A DNA stretch of 45,418 nucleotides from Rhizomucor pusillus (Eukaryota; Mucoromycota; Mucoromycetes; Mucorales; Lichtheimiaceae), in assembly GCA_900175165.2 (NCBI GenBank), contig FWWN02000329.1:3722-49139 (forward strand), in the 5' to 3' direction. A program made the translations under genes and the position numbers. The first letter of the stretch is position 1. Every line of letters starts with the position of its first letter. A model generated the notes under the pieces. That model was not told where the DNA came from. It saw nothing but the letters and a program-made list of their open reading frames with translations, and searched no databases. Below, in pieces: positions 32,054-44,226 of the stretch.

Positions 32054-33673
32054 TCAGCGTCCGTAAAACTGCTGCTGCTGCTGCTGATATTCCTGCTGCT
32101 GTTGTCGCAACGCTGCGCGCTCCCTGGCTAATGGATGATCTTCCGGCGTCAATAATTCGAATCCACACAGCAAATCTTCATTGACGCTCATGATTGCCCC
32201 TAAATTGTCGAATTCACCGCAATAACACGGAGCCGAGAATACTGTCACGAGTGTCTTGTCATTAAAGAACTCATATCCGTCTTCCACTACCATGTGCGCT
32301 CTGCAAACGAGGTCTAGATCAAACCGTGCCAAGAATTCGTTGACTACCTTCTTCCCAAAACAGTACGACACGCCTCGCTCGTTCTCTTCCCAGTCGATTG
32401 TCGTTTCCGAAGGATCCGACCACAGTAAATCGCTCAGCCAGCCATAGTCAGGCACGTCCGTCGGTCGCGTCAGGTTACGTATCTCGCCGAGAGACTGCAA
32501 CGTCGGTGATAAGCCGCCGTGAACGCAAAAGATCTTGTTGGCAACAAGAGCGGCAATCGGTAACGTATTAAATACATCCACGAACGTTTTCCACAGCTTC
32601 GCACTGGCACGTCGTTTACATTCGTCAAAGAAACCATACACTTTGGTCACGTTGGCGCATTCGTGGTTGCCACGTAACAAGAAGAAATTCTCGGGGTATT
32701 TGATCTTGTAGCATAGGAGCAACAACATCGTTTCCAGGCTTTGCTTGCCGCGATCAACATAATCACCCAGAAATAGATAGTTGCTGCTCGGAGGAAAACC
32801 GCCCATTTCAAACAGTCGAATCAGATCCCTGTATTGACCGTGTGTGTCGCCTACAATTTTCACGGGGGGTGATAGCTCCAACAATGCCTAAAACGGTTGA
32901 TATCAGCATACGCCATACTCTTATCTCCCTTTCTCTCTTCTTGCTCTTTCTTCCTCGAAACCATCCATTTTCAATCCCTCCTAACTCCATCGCCGCCATC
33001 TTGGTTATTCTTAGTCATTATCATTTCTCTTCCTCCTACGCACTCCTCCTTCCCCTTTTTCCCTCAATACTTGCAGGTTGGCTGAGAAATATATCCATCG
33101 ATGTCAGACATATTGAAACCACTTCGTGTGCTTTTAAGCATAATTGCCGGGGTATCCGTTTCGAGTAGCCTACTTCAAGCAGCCGCCGGATGTAATCATC
33201 GACCTGCGCAGGAGTGCAGTGCTGTACTTTGCCGTTCATGCTGCCGACTGTGAACTGATTGATTGATCCCATCGTAAGCTGCTCGTCTTCAGCTTGAACA
33301 GGCTGTAATCCTTCTGCTTGCCAGTGCGGATGGCGATAGTCTGGATTCTATAATTATCACTGTGTCATCATCATGCTAAGTTCCTGCAAAGTATCACAAC
33401 AAGCAAACATACTTTGTACTCTCGCGCCTCGGCCTCGTAGTCATAGACGGGTATTTGGGAGGAAGGGTACTCAGGGTTCAATCGCGAGAGATTCGACGAG
33501 TTGTTGTTGTTGTTGTTGTCAGAGTACACAGATCTTGAATTGAGGATCGAGTTGACCGAGTGAGCGGTGTTTGTGCTTTGGTCGTTGGTTTCTGGATACA
33601 CTGCAGGAGGAAGTGGTTGATTTTTCCGCTTCAAACCACGCTGCTTCTGTTTCTTGGATACGTTGTTGCCCAT
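32054..33673 (-). CDS. PPZ1: PPZ-type serine/threonine protein phosphatase
   Basis: Exons 33413..33673, 33075..33347 and 32054..32887 encode 455 residues. The N-terminus [13 protein letters not shown] fits N-myristoylation plus a basic patch, as in Ppz1. The catalytic domain (about 140-440) has GDTHGQY, GDYVDRG, RGNHE, HGGLSP and the substrate-groove end [24 protein letters not shown], rather than the RAHQ of PP1/Glc7, and the FELL...P end favour PPZ. These enzymes regulate K+/Na+ homeostasis, wall integrity and translation at the membrane. The N-terminal region (about 140 residues) is shorter than in yeast Ppz1 (about 350). The C-terminus is a Gln-rich tail. Intron 2 (32888-33074, 187 nt) uses a GCAAGT donor in the conserved LSQP/ALLEL block; intron 1 is GTATGT...TATAG. 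Confidence 0.88.
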
Positions 33674-36600
33674 CGAATAGAAAGAGGAAAGAGAAAAAAG
33701 AAAAGAAAGAATGAAAAGTAAAAGCAAAAGGGAAAAACAGCCTATCTCGACTAGGAAAGATCACGAGGATATTGGTGGGCCAGAGCGTTCTCTGACTCTT
33801 TCTCTGCTGCTCTCTCTGACTCTGTGACTGTAACACTGCTTACAGCCTTAAATAGATGTGCTACCAATTCACAATCACCTTATCGCCGTAAAGGTATAGC
33901 GACTTTTGTTGTTTTGCATATCGCACTCTTTTTTCCCATGCAAAGTTAGAGTGTGTTCTCTCCTTGTCCTAACTAAATGACCATACCTTACTGTACTTCA
34001 TTCCTCATCCTTGACAAGCCCTTTGTTTTTTGTGAATAAAAATAGGAAACGTAGGTAATGATGTAAGACAGCAATAATAGTATTTACACAATGAACAGCC
34101 GATCCGAAGGCAAAGAGCAGATATTTGTAATGACATAGTACCTGTGTTACCGAGCCAATTTAGCCATAAATTGTTGGTAAAGTTGTTATAAAAATGGCCC
34201 TTGTATGGAACCACATTGTCGATTCCGGGATCGCCTTTGTATACACATTGCCAAGACAATCGCGCTGCCGGCCAGTTTGGTCGCATTACCATTTGAGGAG
34301 ATCGCGGTATGGTTAGACTGTATCCATTGTGATCGTCCTCTCTGTAAAAGGTTTGCCGCTAAAAATTTATTTCCTATTTTCTGGTTCATTGTCATCCTCT
34401 TTCTTCCTTTCCAATTTCAGAATCTTCAATACCCATTTGATAGTATTTTATTGGTTGCTACGCTAGATCGTTGCAGATTTACCGCGGCTTTTGCGATTAA
34501 CAGAACCAAGTGGAACTTTGATATAGCTTCAGGAGTTTTTGCCGTACTGTCTTGCGTTGACAGATTCTATTACAGCAAATATCATGTATTCCAACCTATC
34601 TTGGCGAGTTCAGCGGGACTCCATAAGCCCAGACTGACGATTCAAATATCAGCGGAATTTCTGAAGATCTGTTAAGTTTCTGTTAGTCATTGCTTATTGA
34701 TGGTGTTTCCGAACCTGTTATTATTGCCACCTAGACTTTTTCAGATTGATAGTGGTCAGCCCGAAGTGAAAGTCATCCAGGCTCGGTTGCTGCAAAGAAT
34801 TATCGACTGGAGAATCAAGCTGACATTTGATAAATTCTACGCGCCTGCTTTGAAAATTTTAAGCTAACGTTTATTGGAAACCTGAAAGAGAAAGATCCAA
34901 ATCCCCAGCTACATACCATCTGTGAATCGTGAAACCCTTAGACAGACGTAAGCAATTAAGTAAAAGAACTCAGGGAAAACGGAGAAGGAGGTACTTGGTA
35001 AGGTTCTCCGAGAAGGAAGAAATGAATGCTGGTATCCAAATTTATGAGATGCTGCTCCAACTTTGAAGATACTTTTGACACTTTGACATCCATTGCCTTA
35101 CTACATTCAATTACGGCAACAGTTTCGTCATTGCAAGCTGAAGGAGTAATAGACTATCTATACTATATCGTCCCCTGCGCTCAAAAAGAAGACTAGCCAC
35201 CATATCAAATGACAAAATGCTGGTAAATTGCACCGGATTTAAGTGCATCGACAGTTGAATGCATGTGGGTCATTAAAATCCATTGCAAAACTGGACCTTG
35301 ATTACTTGATAAACAAACCAAAACAATGGACAAATGCTTTATATAATGCTTCATTCTGTATCAATATCGACAACGAGGTATCAGCTGCCTGTACCTTAAA
35401 TCATTCATTCCAAGAAAAGAAAAATGTCCAACATGCTCGAATATCCCTTCCTGTTTGCTATATCGACAGTTTGAATGAAGCAGCGCGCATAAAATTCTGG
35501 CTTATCCGCCGTAGCGAGCTGTAGGTTTTCTGCTTTTGGTTTGCCCGAAAGGAGAAGAGAACGGTGACATGTCGATACTCACTCCATTTATGCAAGCTAT
35601 TGAAATGCCGAGGCCAGTTGACATGCTGAAGATATGTCTGTACTATTTTCTTTTCCAATGAGCCGATCAAATTGACTACACAACGGCGCTGCCACCAGGC
35701 AGCAACAAAATTGTGAACGAATAGATCAAGGTTATCAAAGAGACAAAGGAAGTATATCTGGAGTATGAAAAATATCATTCACAGAAGCTGGATCTTCCAC
35801 TGTTATTTCTAGCAGCTGGCTACATGTGAAGAGACGCTGTAAAGGTCGCCTACTGGAGACGAAAGCACCGGTTTTCCTGAGATTCTCTTGCATATCTAAA
35901 TAGCTTCATTCTGTCCACGTGGCAGAAATAGTAGGCTGAAAAAAAAAATGGTATCCATAATAACAGCAGGATGAAGAGTATCCGTAACAACCATCATATC
36001 TATAGCAACTGTAAATGGTATCCATGACACCAATACCTTATCTTTTAACCAGCTTTTCTCGCTCTCTTTTCGCTTACTGTCCTTAGTGCAAAATTGCAGG
36101 TCTAGTCCGAGATTATAATAGAATCGCTCGAACTTCATAAATCGTAAGTCGACAGCAGATGGAGAATGACGAATGAACCTTATGGAGGCGCTAATATGTG
36201 GAACTAACAAAACGATGAATAGTACAAATTCTCCAAATTCTCCAAATAGTCTCGACATGGAAAACAGGCTTTCCATCTCCCTTTCAGAAAGAATGCCTAG
36301 AGGATCGGCCATGTTTATATGATTTTAGGTGCATTTGGTGGATAAGGCGTAATCATGTTAAACCCTTATTATTTAACAGATGTATATGTTATGATATAAT
36401 AAGGTAGCTATCACGAAAATGCACACCTATCATTAATAGTTGACCCTATCACGTAACCATAAACCTATCATGAGATGACTTTGCCGTTTCCTGCTTGAGC
36501 TTGGTACACTAGAATGATATTGTTCTTTTTATCCATGATGGATTTGGTAGACAAACCTCTATCATTGTGTACCTGGCCAATCCTCCTAGGGAGGGAAGCC

Positions 36601-36896
36601 AACATGAAGTGCTTGTAGAGGCAAAAGAATAGTTGCTCTTCTGCCGGTGTAGAATGATATCGTGCATAGTTTAAGGTCCAACGCTATCACGTGACCAAAG
36701 GTTGTCACCACCGCTACGAAGCAGTTTGTACTTTTACATATTATCTATAGCTCAAAATATGTAATATTATGGAATGGTTTATAGACATTGTATTTGGCTT
36801 GTAACAGTTGTCATTTATTGCCGTTATCAAGGGTTTTTTCGAAAAAATTTGTTTACATGCTATATTTAATTTTTAATTTCTGAAAACAAGCAAAAG
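33674..36896. other. Gene-poor, AT-rich interval of 3.2 kb
   Basis: The left 250 bp are the PPZ promoter. The rest is AT-rich and has only undistinguished open frames (34205..34675 plus; 35458..35778 and 35896..36312 minus). The last encodes a 138-residue protein with hydrophobic segments but no motif I know. I take the stretch as probably repeat-derived, without being able to name an element. Short repeated motifs occur near the tRNA (see findings). Confidence 0.35.
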
Positions 36897-36970
36897 GCCT
36901 TCTTGGCTCAGTTGGTTAGAGCGTCAGTCTCATAATCTGAAGGTCGGCGGTTCGAACCCGCCAGAGGGCA
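36897..36970 (+). tRNA. tRNA-Met (CAT), elongator
   Basis: A 74-nt cloverleaf: acceptor GCCTTCT/AGAGGGC (one G-T pair) plus discriminator A; D-stem GCTC/GAGC; anticodon loop CTCATAA giving CAT; T-arm GGCGG-TTCGAAC-CCGCC. The segment GCGTCAGTCTCATAATCTGA is the same as in yeast elongator tRNA-Met. There is no intron. A T-run about 30 bp downstream (near 36999) can stop RNA polymerase III. Confidence 0.95.
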
Positions 36971-38818
36971 TTAAACGGCTCGGATAATGAGTTCGGTTCC
37001 TTTTTATTTTTGCTCATTTACACTTTTCCTTTTGAAACGTACTCATACATTTGTCGTAACGCTACCTGTTTTGCGTTACAAGCCCACACAGAAAAGGGAA
37101 CCACGATGATAGAAGGTAGTTAACTGTCGGTTTATTCTTTTTGTTTTCTGGGATATTTATACTGTTACGTCTATTCGGTTTTATGACAATAAAGGGATGG
37201 ATAGAATGATATAAGTGTATAAGCCGAAGTTTGTGCAATCGAGATGATGTTTATGAAAAGAGAACAAGAACTTTTCAACCGGCGAAGTATCAAAAAAGGC
37301 AACGAACAGAGTCCGTGCACGACACATTATTGCATATATTACAGACTTTCCTTTATTATTGTATATCCGTAGAAATCGACAGGCAGCAGAAGTATCATTA
37401 TAGACAAAAGAATAAATCGACACTTAACTACCTCATATCTTTGTGGTTTTCCTGGTTCCCTTTCCTGTGTGGGGCTCGTAGCGCAAAAACAAGAAGTATT
37501 TAAGACGTTAAGGATCCTTATCTTTTTTTAACAAAGTGAATATGTTGCTATGGTGCACAAGTCTATAATCCACATTTTTCGATTTCTGTTTCAAAATAAT
37601 TCCATATTTCTAAACTGCAATAACATATGAGGTAATAGGTATCTTCATTATTGTTGGCAGTCAATCTGCGGTGAACTTGTTCACTTACTCCTCCACAGCC
37701 CAAACATCCATTCCTTTGCTGAATGAGACTCTTTGTAACTCGTTTAACGATTCAATTCTGTCAAAAAGCTTGAAATTAGAGATTATCGGGGGGTTGACCG
37801 TTTTTACAGGTACTTTTCTCTGTTCCGTGAAAGAGATGATCATTTAAATCCTTCTTCCTTTACTATTTCTGTCGTCGCAAGCGTATCCTTCTCTTACTTT
37901 TTCTTTATGGTGCAGATTCTCCATAGTACAAAGAGAAAAAGAATTGCGTTTCACCACCATCTGCAGTCAGCCACGCTTCTTATTTCTGAACATTCGCTTT
38001 AGGGACCTTCTTCTGTATCAACTAGCTTTTCTTTGTCGATAATTCCAGGTCCATGAAAGCTTTCAATAATATACGACTTAGAGATCTCTGATTTCATTTG
38101 ACAGTATGAAATTCTGTAGTAGAAAATTTCAAACTAGTAGTGGATCAATCCCTTCTCTCGTTACTTTCAAAGGGTACGGTTGGCAATTGCGCATCTTTGG
38201 CATTGTATGCATGATAATATTCTAAATACACCAAGTTCTCTCGATTGTTGCTTGAGAGCAACATGATTGGAAGATATATTGCTCCATGCTGTGCAATGGC
38301 TGGAGTCGCTCCTTCTCCCTCGCCTGATTGCTCAATGGAGGTAATTAAAATTTTCATGGAAAGAAGCAGTTTGTACCTGGAAATCAAACAGCCAGGTACG
38401 CATATAATGATCCTCTTAGTAAATAATATATTAACAGTAGCTGCTAGTACTTTGCAATACATATGAGCATGCAAAGATGTACACAGGAACGCATTTATGC
38501 ACTTGGCTACTACAGCTCGAATGTTCCCATTACCTCCTCTAAAAATTGAACTCGACAATGGCACAGATTCCGGCTTTATAGGATGTTGGTATCCTCTCTA
38601 AATGTTATGATATGATCAGTCAATAAAAAAGCTTGACTACCTCTAAATCAGGTATAGATAACAGACTCTAAAATCCTATCAACGGAACTTCAACCGGCGA
38701 TAGTCTTGACGGAAGCGGAGAAGATACGATCATTCGAGTCCATTCAAGGTGCATCAGAGCGTGAGAATCCAGAACCAAAAGAAGAGTATCCAAGGATCTT
38801 TAGCGGTTACTTTACACG
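36971..38818. other. Gene-poor interval of 1.8 kb
   Basis: This stretch follows the tRNA and ends in the ketopantoate reductase promoter. It is AT-rich, with short open frames lacking motifs (for example 38145..38564 minus). I see no gene. Confidence 0.4.
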
Positions 38819-40228
38819 ATGCTGCTGCTACGCTTCAGGCCGATGCCTCGGACCCCGTTTCGGCGCATAGCGACCAGCAACAATTTGTATCGGAGCGGTC
38901 GTTTCCCCACAGCCCTTGGCAACTTTGCTGTCCATAGGTTGTACACGACAATGACACCAGTCGATCGACCCATTAGAGTCCTAACCGGTATGGATTCTTT
39001 ATGAAAGCTATTAGCATCATACGTCCTCACATTGAGATTCTTTCCAGTCGGCACCGGTGCCGTAGGCGCAATTTACTCCTGGCGTCTGTCAAAGACCTGC
39101 AATATCACCACTGTATGCCGTTCAAATTACGAACAGGTCAAGAAGGAAGGGTTTGATATTGACTCCAAGAAATTTGGCAGAGAAATATTTGTGCCTGATC
39201 AAGGCAAGTTTAAGAAATGGATGTCTGTGACCATCGACTTTTTGTCTGATACCGTGGACTACACGCTGCAGTGGTCAACTCCGTTCCCAACGAGCCGTTC
39301 GACTATGTGGTTTGCACATTGAAAGCCTTGCCAGATATATACAATGTTGCCGATATAATTGAGCCTGCCGTAACTAAAGGAAAGACTTCAGTTGTGCTTA
39401 TTCAGAATGGTCTGGGTATGTAAGAAAAAAAGACAAGAAAGGACGCTGTATGCCATAGCTTACCAAACCGGTTTGGTTTTAGGCGTTGAGGAACCCATTG
39501 TTGAAAGATTCCCGGATAATCCCATAGTCTCTATCGTTGCTTACATTGGCACCTCGCAGTTAGCACCTGGAAGGATCAAAATGGTTGGCGATGAGTCACT
39601 TGTTGTGGGAAACTATCTTCCATCTCCGGTCAACGCCAACAAACAGATCGACGAGTTTGTCGAGCTTTTGCGTAAAGGAGGTTGCACCGTTCAGCGTGTA
39701 GATGATGTTGAACGCGTTCGCTGGCAAAAGCTGTTTTGGAACGGCACATTCTCGCCCGTATGTGCAATCTCCCGTATGAATACTACAGAGATTTTAGCAA
39801 GCGAACAGGCCATGACAACCGTCAAGAAACTTATGTCCGAAGTTATCCAAGCGGCCAATGCTATGGGCTACGAATACAATATTGAGGAACAGATGGCCGC
39901 CATGATAGAGAGAACTCGAGCAACAGCAATGGACTACAAGGTAAGTAGAGAACCGAGACAGGAAATTGGGTCATCTTGCTCACTCTGATCTATTACTTAG
40001 CCATCCATGTAAGAACCCGCTTGTAATAAGGAAACGGAAAATAACATAAGCTGACAAAAATAACGTAGGCTCCTAGATCTTGAACGCGGTCAACCCATGG
40101 AAGTGGATGTCATTTTGGGCACTCCACTTAGACGTGCAAAGGCAAAGGGATTGAATGTACCCAGTCTGGAAGTCATCCACGATCTCTGCAGTGCTATCAA
40201 TGCCCACACACTGAATAAGAAGAAATAA
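38819..40228 (+). CDS. PAN5: 2-dehydropantoate 2-reductase (ketopantoate reductase)
   Basis: Six exons, 38819..38987, 39048..39203, 39272..39415, 39483..39940, 40001..40008 and 40069..40228, give 364 residues. It is the NADPH-dependent step of pantothenate (coenzyme A) synthesis. VGTGAVGA (57-64) is the Rossmann GxGxxG, followed by DYVVCTLKALPD, IQNGLGVEE, the catalytic-region KLFWNGTFSPVCAI and the C-terminal SMLLDLERGQPMEVD block. Residues 1-44 are Arg-rich with no acids, like a mitochondrial presequence; a second ATG (38951, Met45) would give a cytosolic form. Intron 2 (39204-39271) uses a GCAAGT donor. Exon 5 is only 8 nt and is needed to make the SMLLDLE motif. It converges on the Rho GEF gene. 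Confidence 0.93.
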
Positions 40229-40363
40229 TATAGATGGTTGAGGAAAGCAGGGGAACAATCATTATTATAGTATAAACCTAGAAAAGAAATGTCGCAAACT
40301 TCATACATGAAAAAAGAAAAGTAGAAAATTATATCCCGTATCTACAATTTATATTGCTGCCTA

Positions 40364-43300
40364 TTATACACTGTAGGCATCTTTGCGTGCTACACGCTCC
40401 AGCCTAAATATATACTGGTAGCAGTCGTTTTCAGGATCGGTCATGACTCCAAAAACGAATGGTAAGGGTGATTTATATGTTGAGTGATGAGTGAGACATT
40501 TGATATCTGTGCCGCGGATGATTTGTTCTCGTTGGCCCTAACAAAAACCATAATTAAGTCTTTGCCATGCATGCAAATTAATTCTGGCTCTATACCGTTT
40601 GGATATTCCGGACTTCTATAAAGGTGGGCTCAAAGGCAAGGACGTAGGGGTATATGAAAGCAAAAGCTTCAGGAGAGCCTTCCCACTCGATACGAAAATC
40701 TGGACGTGCAAGGTTGCCTTGGCCATCTATAAAAAAGGCAAATTCTGCGAAAATTCATCGAGTTAATTCGGGACAAAGAAAGCAGTATTCTTCTCGTTCG
40801 TTTTACCATCATAGCACAGTAGATGTTCTCCTTGCGGTGTGCGGAACAATGCAATGTGCTTTTGCTGGTTCTTGATGTTCATGGCTTCCTTCTCTCTGTT
40901 GGTGATGAAGTTGAGGCGTGGATCTTCAATGTTCAAGAGACCTAATGGTTATAAAACGTCAGATATGAAAAGCAGCAAAAGGAAAAATTGTGTCATCACT
41001 TGCGTCTTGAACTTGTATTGATCCTGGTATCCTTCATATCCACCATTTCGACTCCTCTTGCGGTGGTCAGGAACATCTTGGTATGGGTCAACTCAATGTC
41101 CCATACTTCACTTGGTACTGAGCATTGCTTAAACCGTTTGAGAGGCAAATCGAGAGGTGCAGGGATATCAGCTCCTTGTTCTCCACGATGCCGCTTGTTA
41201 TACTCTTCCAGTCCTGTAGCTTCAAATACGTTGATAGTTGTCTTCAGGGCAGTTATCCTTGGTACACAGACAAGCGTTCGACCGATGCACGGGGCAACGT
41301 GGAATAAGGGTACCTTGGTAAGCACCTTGCGGTGTTGCGGGCGGTCGCGAGGGTTACCATTAACTACATGCAGGGGATATTCCCAGAGTACTCTATCTGC
41401 GAGCACGAGGAGCTTCTGAGCATGCTCCAATGCCTGGGCTTGTGTGACGCGCTCGATGGCCAGCACTCGACGCGGTCTGCTCGAAACTCTGGTATGTCCA
41501 ACATAAATGCCGTGGTCTGTTGATAATATATATTGCCTTCCATTATCTACACGAAAAGAAAAAGATATATTTAAGATCATGCCGACCATTATTTGTCTGG
41601 CCTGAACACTTACTGAATGTTGACATGTGGTTTATTTTGCAGTCGATGTAAAACTCCTGGCGACTTATAGCAGGAGAAGTATAAAAGATGGAAAATCTTC
41701 TGGTCCTCTCCTCTTGGAGATCACGCACTGTCTCGAACCAAGGTCTACGAGTTGCAAGGGATGGTGTGTATAGTGTAAAGTACTCGCCGTGTTTTCGTCC
41801 AAGATGACGAAAGACGATGGGGATGCCGTTCTTCGAGGATGCGTTCGCAGCAGTAGAAGCTGCAGCTGCTGCAGCTGCAGGCGCAGATGTAAATGTTGTG
41901 CTGTCCATGGAGGTTCGCAACGGCATGTGTGCTCCTGTGCTTGCCGCGTGACCGCCAGGTATGTAAGGCAGTATGGAATTGGCTCTTCGCGTGCGACCTG
42001 GCTCCGTCTCGGAAAGTACCAGTAAATCTATCGGTATAGGCTGGTAACAAATTATTATTACCTTGCAGCAGCTTCCAAATACAAAGTCACTTACTGCTCG
42101 CTGGACTGTATAGTATTTATCAGCATTTTCGACTCTTACTTCAGTTACAATCAAGAAGTGATCAAATAATATCATTTCGTAGCCTGCTGACTCGAGACTA
42201 GATGATTTGCGCAGTGTGTCCTGCAGTTTAATCTCGCGTTCCTGATCCAGCAGACGAAGATCCTATCACATAAAACTGTTAACAGTGCGCTTAAACGAAT
42301 GGTTGAAAACTACGTACCACGGCGTCCCTGCTGTCTCTAAACATTAGATTCTGATGTATGCATCGCAGATCAAACCTGTTTTTACGCCTGCCGGTCTCTG
42401 CATTCATTCTGTTCATGAGGTCCGTTATCCTCTCAATAAATAGTGGAATTGCTGTTGTGTCTGGATTATCTTCTGGCGTATGTTTAAGAACCTTTTCAAG
42501 AAGCAGACTATATTGACCGGTTCGCGTTATTGGTCGTGATAAATATCCATTGATTGGCATACGCAAAGAGGAAGGATGTGCTTCCGTTGTCTATAGAGTT
42601 CGCAAACAGTCATGTCAGAGACATACGTTAATGAAGCTTTTAAATCCGCGTTCCTTACTTTGACGAAATTTTCGAATGAAGGATTCACGCTTCGTTCACG
42701 TTCCATGGCGTATCGTGAATCCCATTGATTTGCGCTGTATTTGATAAGCGGTTCAAAACGATCGACGAACTGTAGCAATATATCCCCAATATGTGCTACA
42801 ATTGGTTGTTTTTGCTGACGCTTATGTAGAGCTTCTGCGAGTTCGGCATGCGGGCCATGCACTTCCGTTATGTTTGCAAATGCGGCTCGGATAAATGCAT
42901 CCCGTGTCCGTTCGTCAGGGATGATGCTGCTATTCTTGATGGGTATTATCCATCTCTGCATCCCGACTCAAAGTTAATCACATCAATAAAAAATGCGACA
43001 TGCTGTTGCGTTCTTCTACCTCATGGATATATTCCATATCTCGTACAAAATAATCTTCGGTCTGGATAACTTCGAATATGGCTTCCTGACGTTTTCGTTC
43101 TTCCTTGGATACAGACTCAAGAACCTCGCCAGAGACTGTATCCATCCAAAGTCTTCGTGGCCGTATGTATTCATTTTCTGACGATCTAGTGGATGTTGGA
43201 TAGATGGCGATTCCAGAATCTTCACTTTCCTGTCGCTCGCGCAGTTGCTATGTAACGCTTTGTAAACTTTGTCTCAAAAAGACCAGGTTTATCAAGTAAT

Positions 43301-44226
43301 AAAACAATATACCTTCTGTTTCTTAGGGCAAGAAGGGCTGTAGCACGGAAATTGGGTCACAGCGCACAACGGAGTATAACATCGAGTGAATTCCGTAAAT
43401 ACACCGTTGGGAAATAGATCGATATCCTGCCGTCTCAGCGATGCAAAGGTAACGTAAGGATCATAATTCTGACGACTATGGCTGACATGCAACGATGATG
43501 AGCTATCGTGGTCGCTGGGACTGTCAGAGCCACTAACGGTTAACGTTCCAGATGATTGTGCATTGAGGCACAGGGCAGAAATGAACTGCTCGTGGAAACA
43601 ATAGGATTCAGCGTCGCTATCTATCAGTCTTCTCTCGTAGACAACATCGTGGAAGAGTCGCTGGTATTCCAATGCTCGGCCGAGGCGCAGCGCCAGTCTT
43701 CTATCTTGGATGCGAGCAATATTCATGAGCTTGTCCTACCATCCAGCCTTCTTTTTCAGCCAAAAAGCTGCATGCATTAAGGATTTACAGACACGACGAT
43801 ACTTGCCACAATTTCTCGACCATTGCAAGGTCTAGGTTCGATTCCAGTTTCACTTGAATTTTGTGAGGCACATTGTTGCAACAGCTCCAATGCGACAACA
43901 GACAACAAAGCAGGGTATAATGCTTGCATTGAGCGACGTCTACGCGGTGCATCGGGACGTGCGCCGGTGTTGTCGATGCCGTTCACTACGATGGATGGTG
44001 GAGAGTTCCGGCCATGTTCGCTATCCCTGTATAAATGGCGCATACTCAGGGTCGAGTATGTGCTTCTGCTGTTGTTACTGATTGAGCGACGCAAGCTATT
44101 ATTCAAGAAGCTGTCTAGCCGATGGTGAGAACGGTGATTGGCATCGGCTGCGGTTGACATGTGCACTGGAGAAGAAGGTGGCGCGGATTGCCGACCGAAC
44201 CGTCGCTGAACGATATCTATCGTCAT
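40364..44226 (-). CDS. ROM2: Rho1 guanine-nucleotide exchange factor, Rom2/Rgf type
   Basis: Eleven exons: 43807..44226, 43313..43735, 43020..43247, 42659..42955, 42318..42590, 42095..42262, 41614..42040, 41004..41546, 40807..40941, 40596..40744, 40364..40537, giving 1078 residues. The order is the Rom2 order: Ser/Arg-rich N-terminus, DEP-like domain (about 120-230; IQDRRLALRLGRALEYQRLF), Dbl-homology GEF (about 320-550; RKRQEAIFEVIQTEDYFVRDM, GYLSRPITRTGQYSLLLEKV), PH (about 555-735) and citron-homology domain (about 745-1065; QYILSTDHGIYVGH, PQGEHLLCYDEFAFFID, IIRGTDIKCLTHHSTYKSPL). It loads GTP onto Rho1, driving beta-glucan synthesis and the cell-wall-integrity kinase cascade. Introns 1 and 8 have GCAAGT donors; for intron 8 a weaker GT donor 10 nt upstream also keeps frame. 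The start is the first ATG of the open frame, so an upstream exon is possible. Confidence 0.93.

Noticed and set aside
36897..37212. Genomic-island attachment site at tRNA-Met
   Set aside because: This is nuclear fungal DNA; there is no integrase gene and no repeat of the tRNA 3' end nearby.
43826..43850. GGTTCGATTCC, a possible tRNA B box
   Set aside because: It lies antisense in Rho GEF exon 1 and no cloverleaf can be drawn around it.
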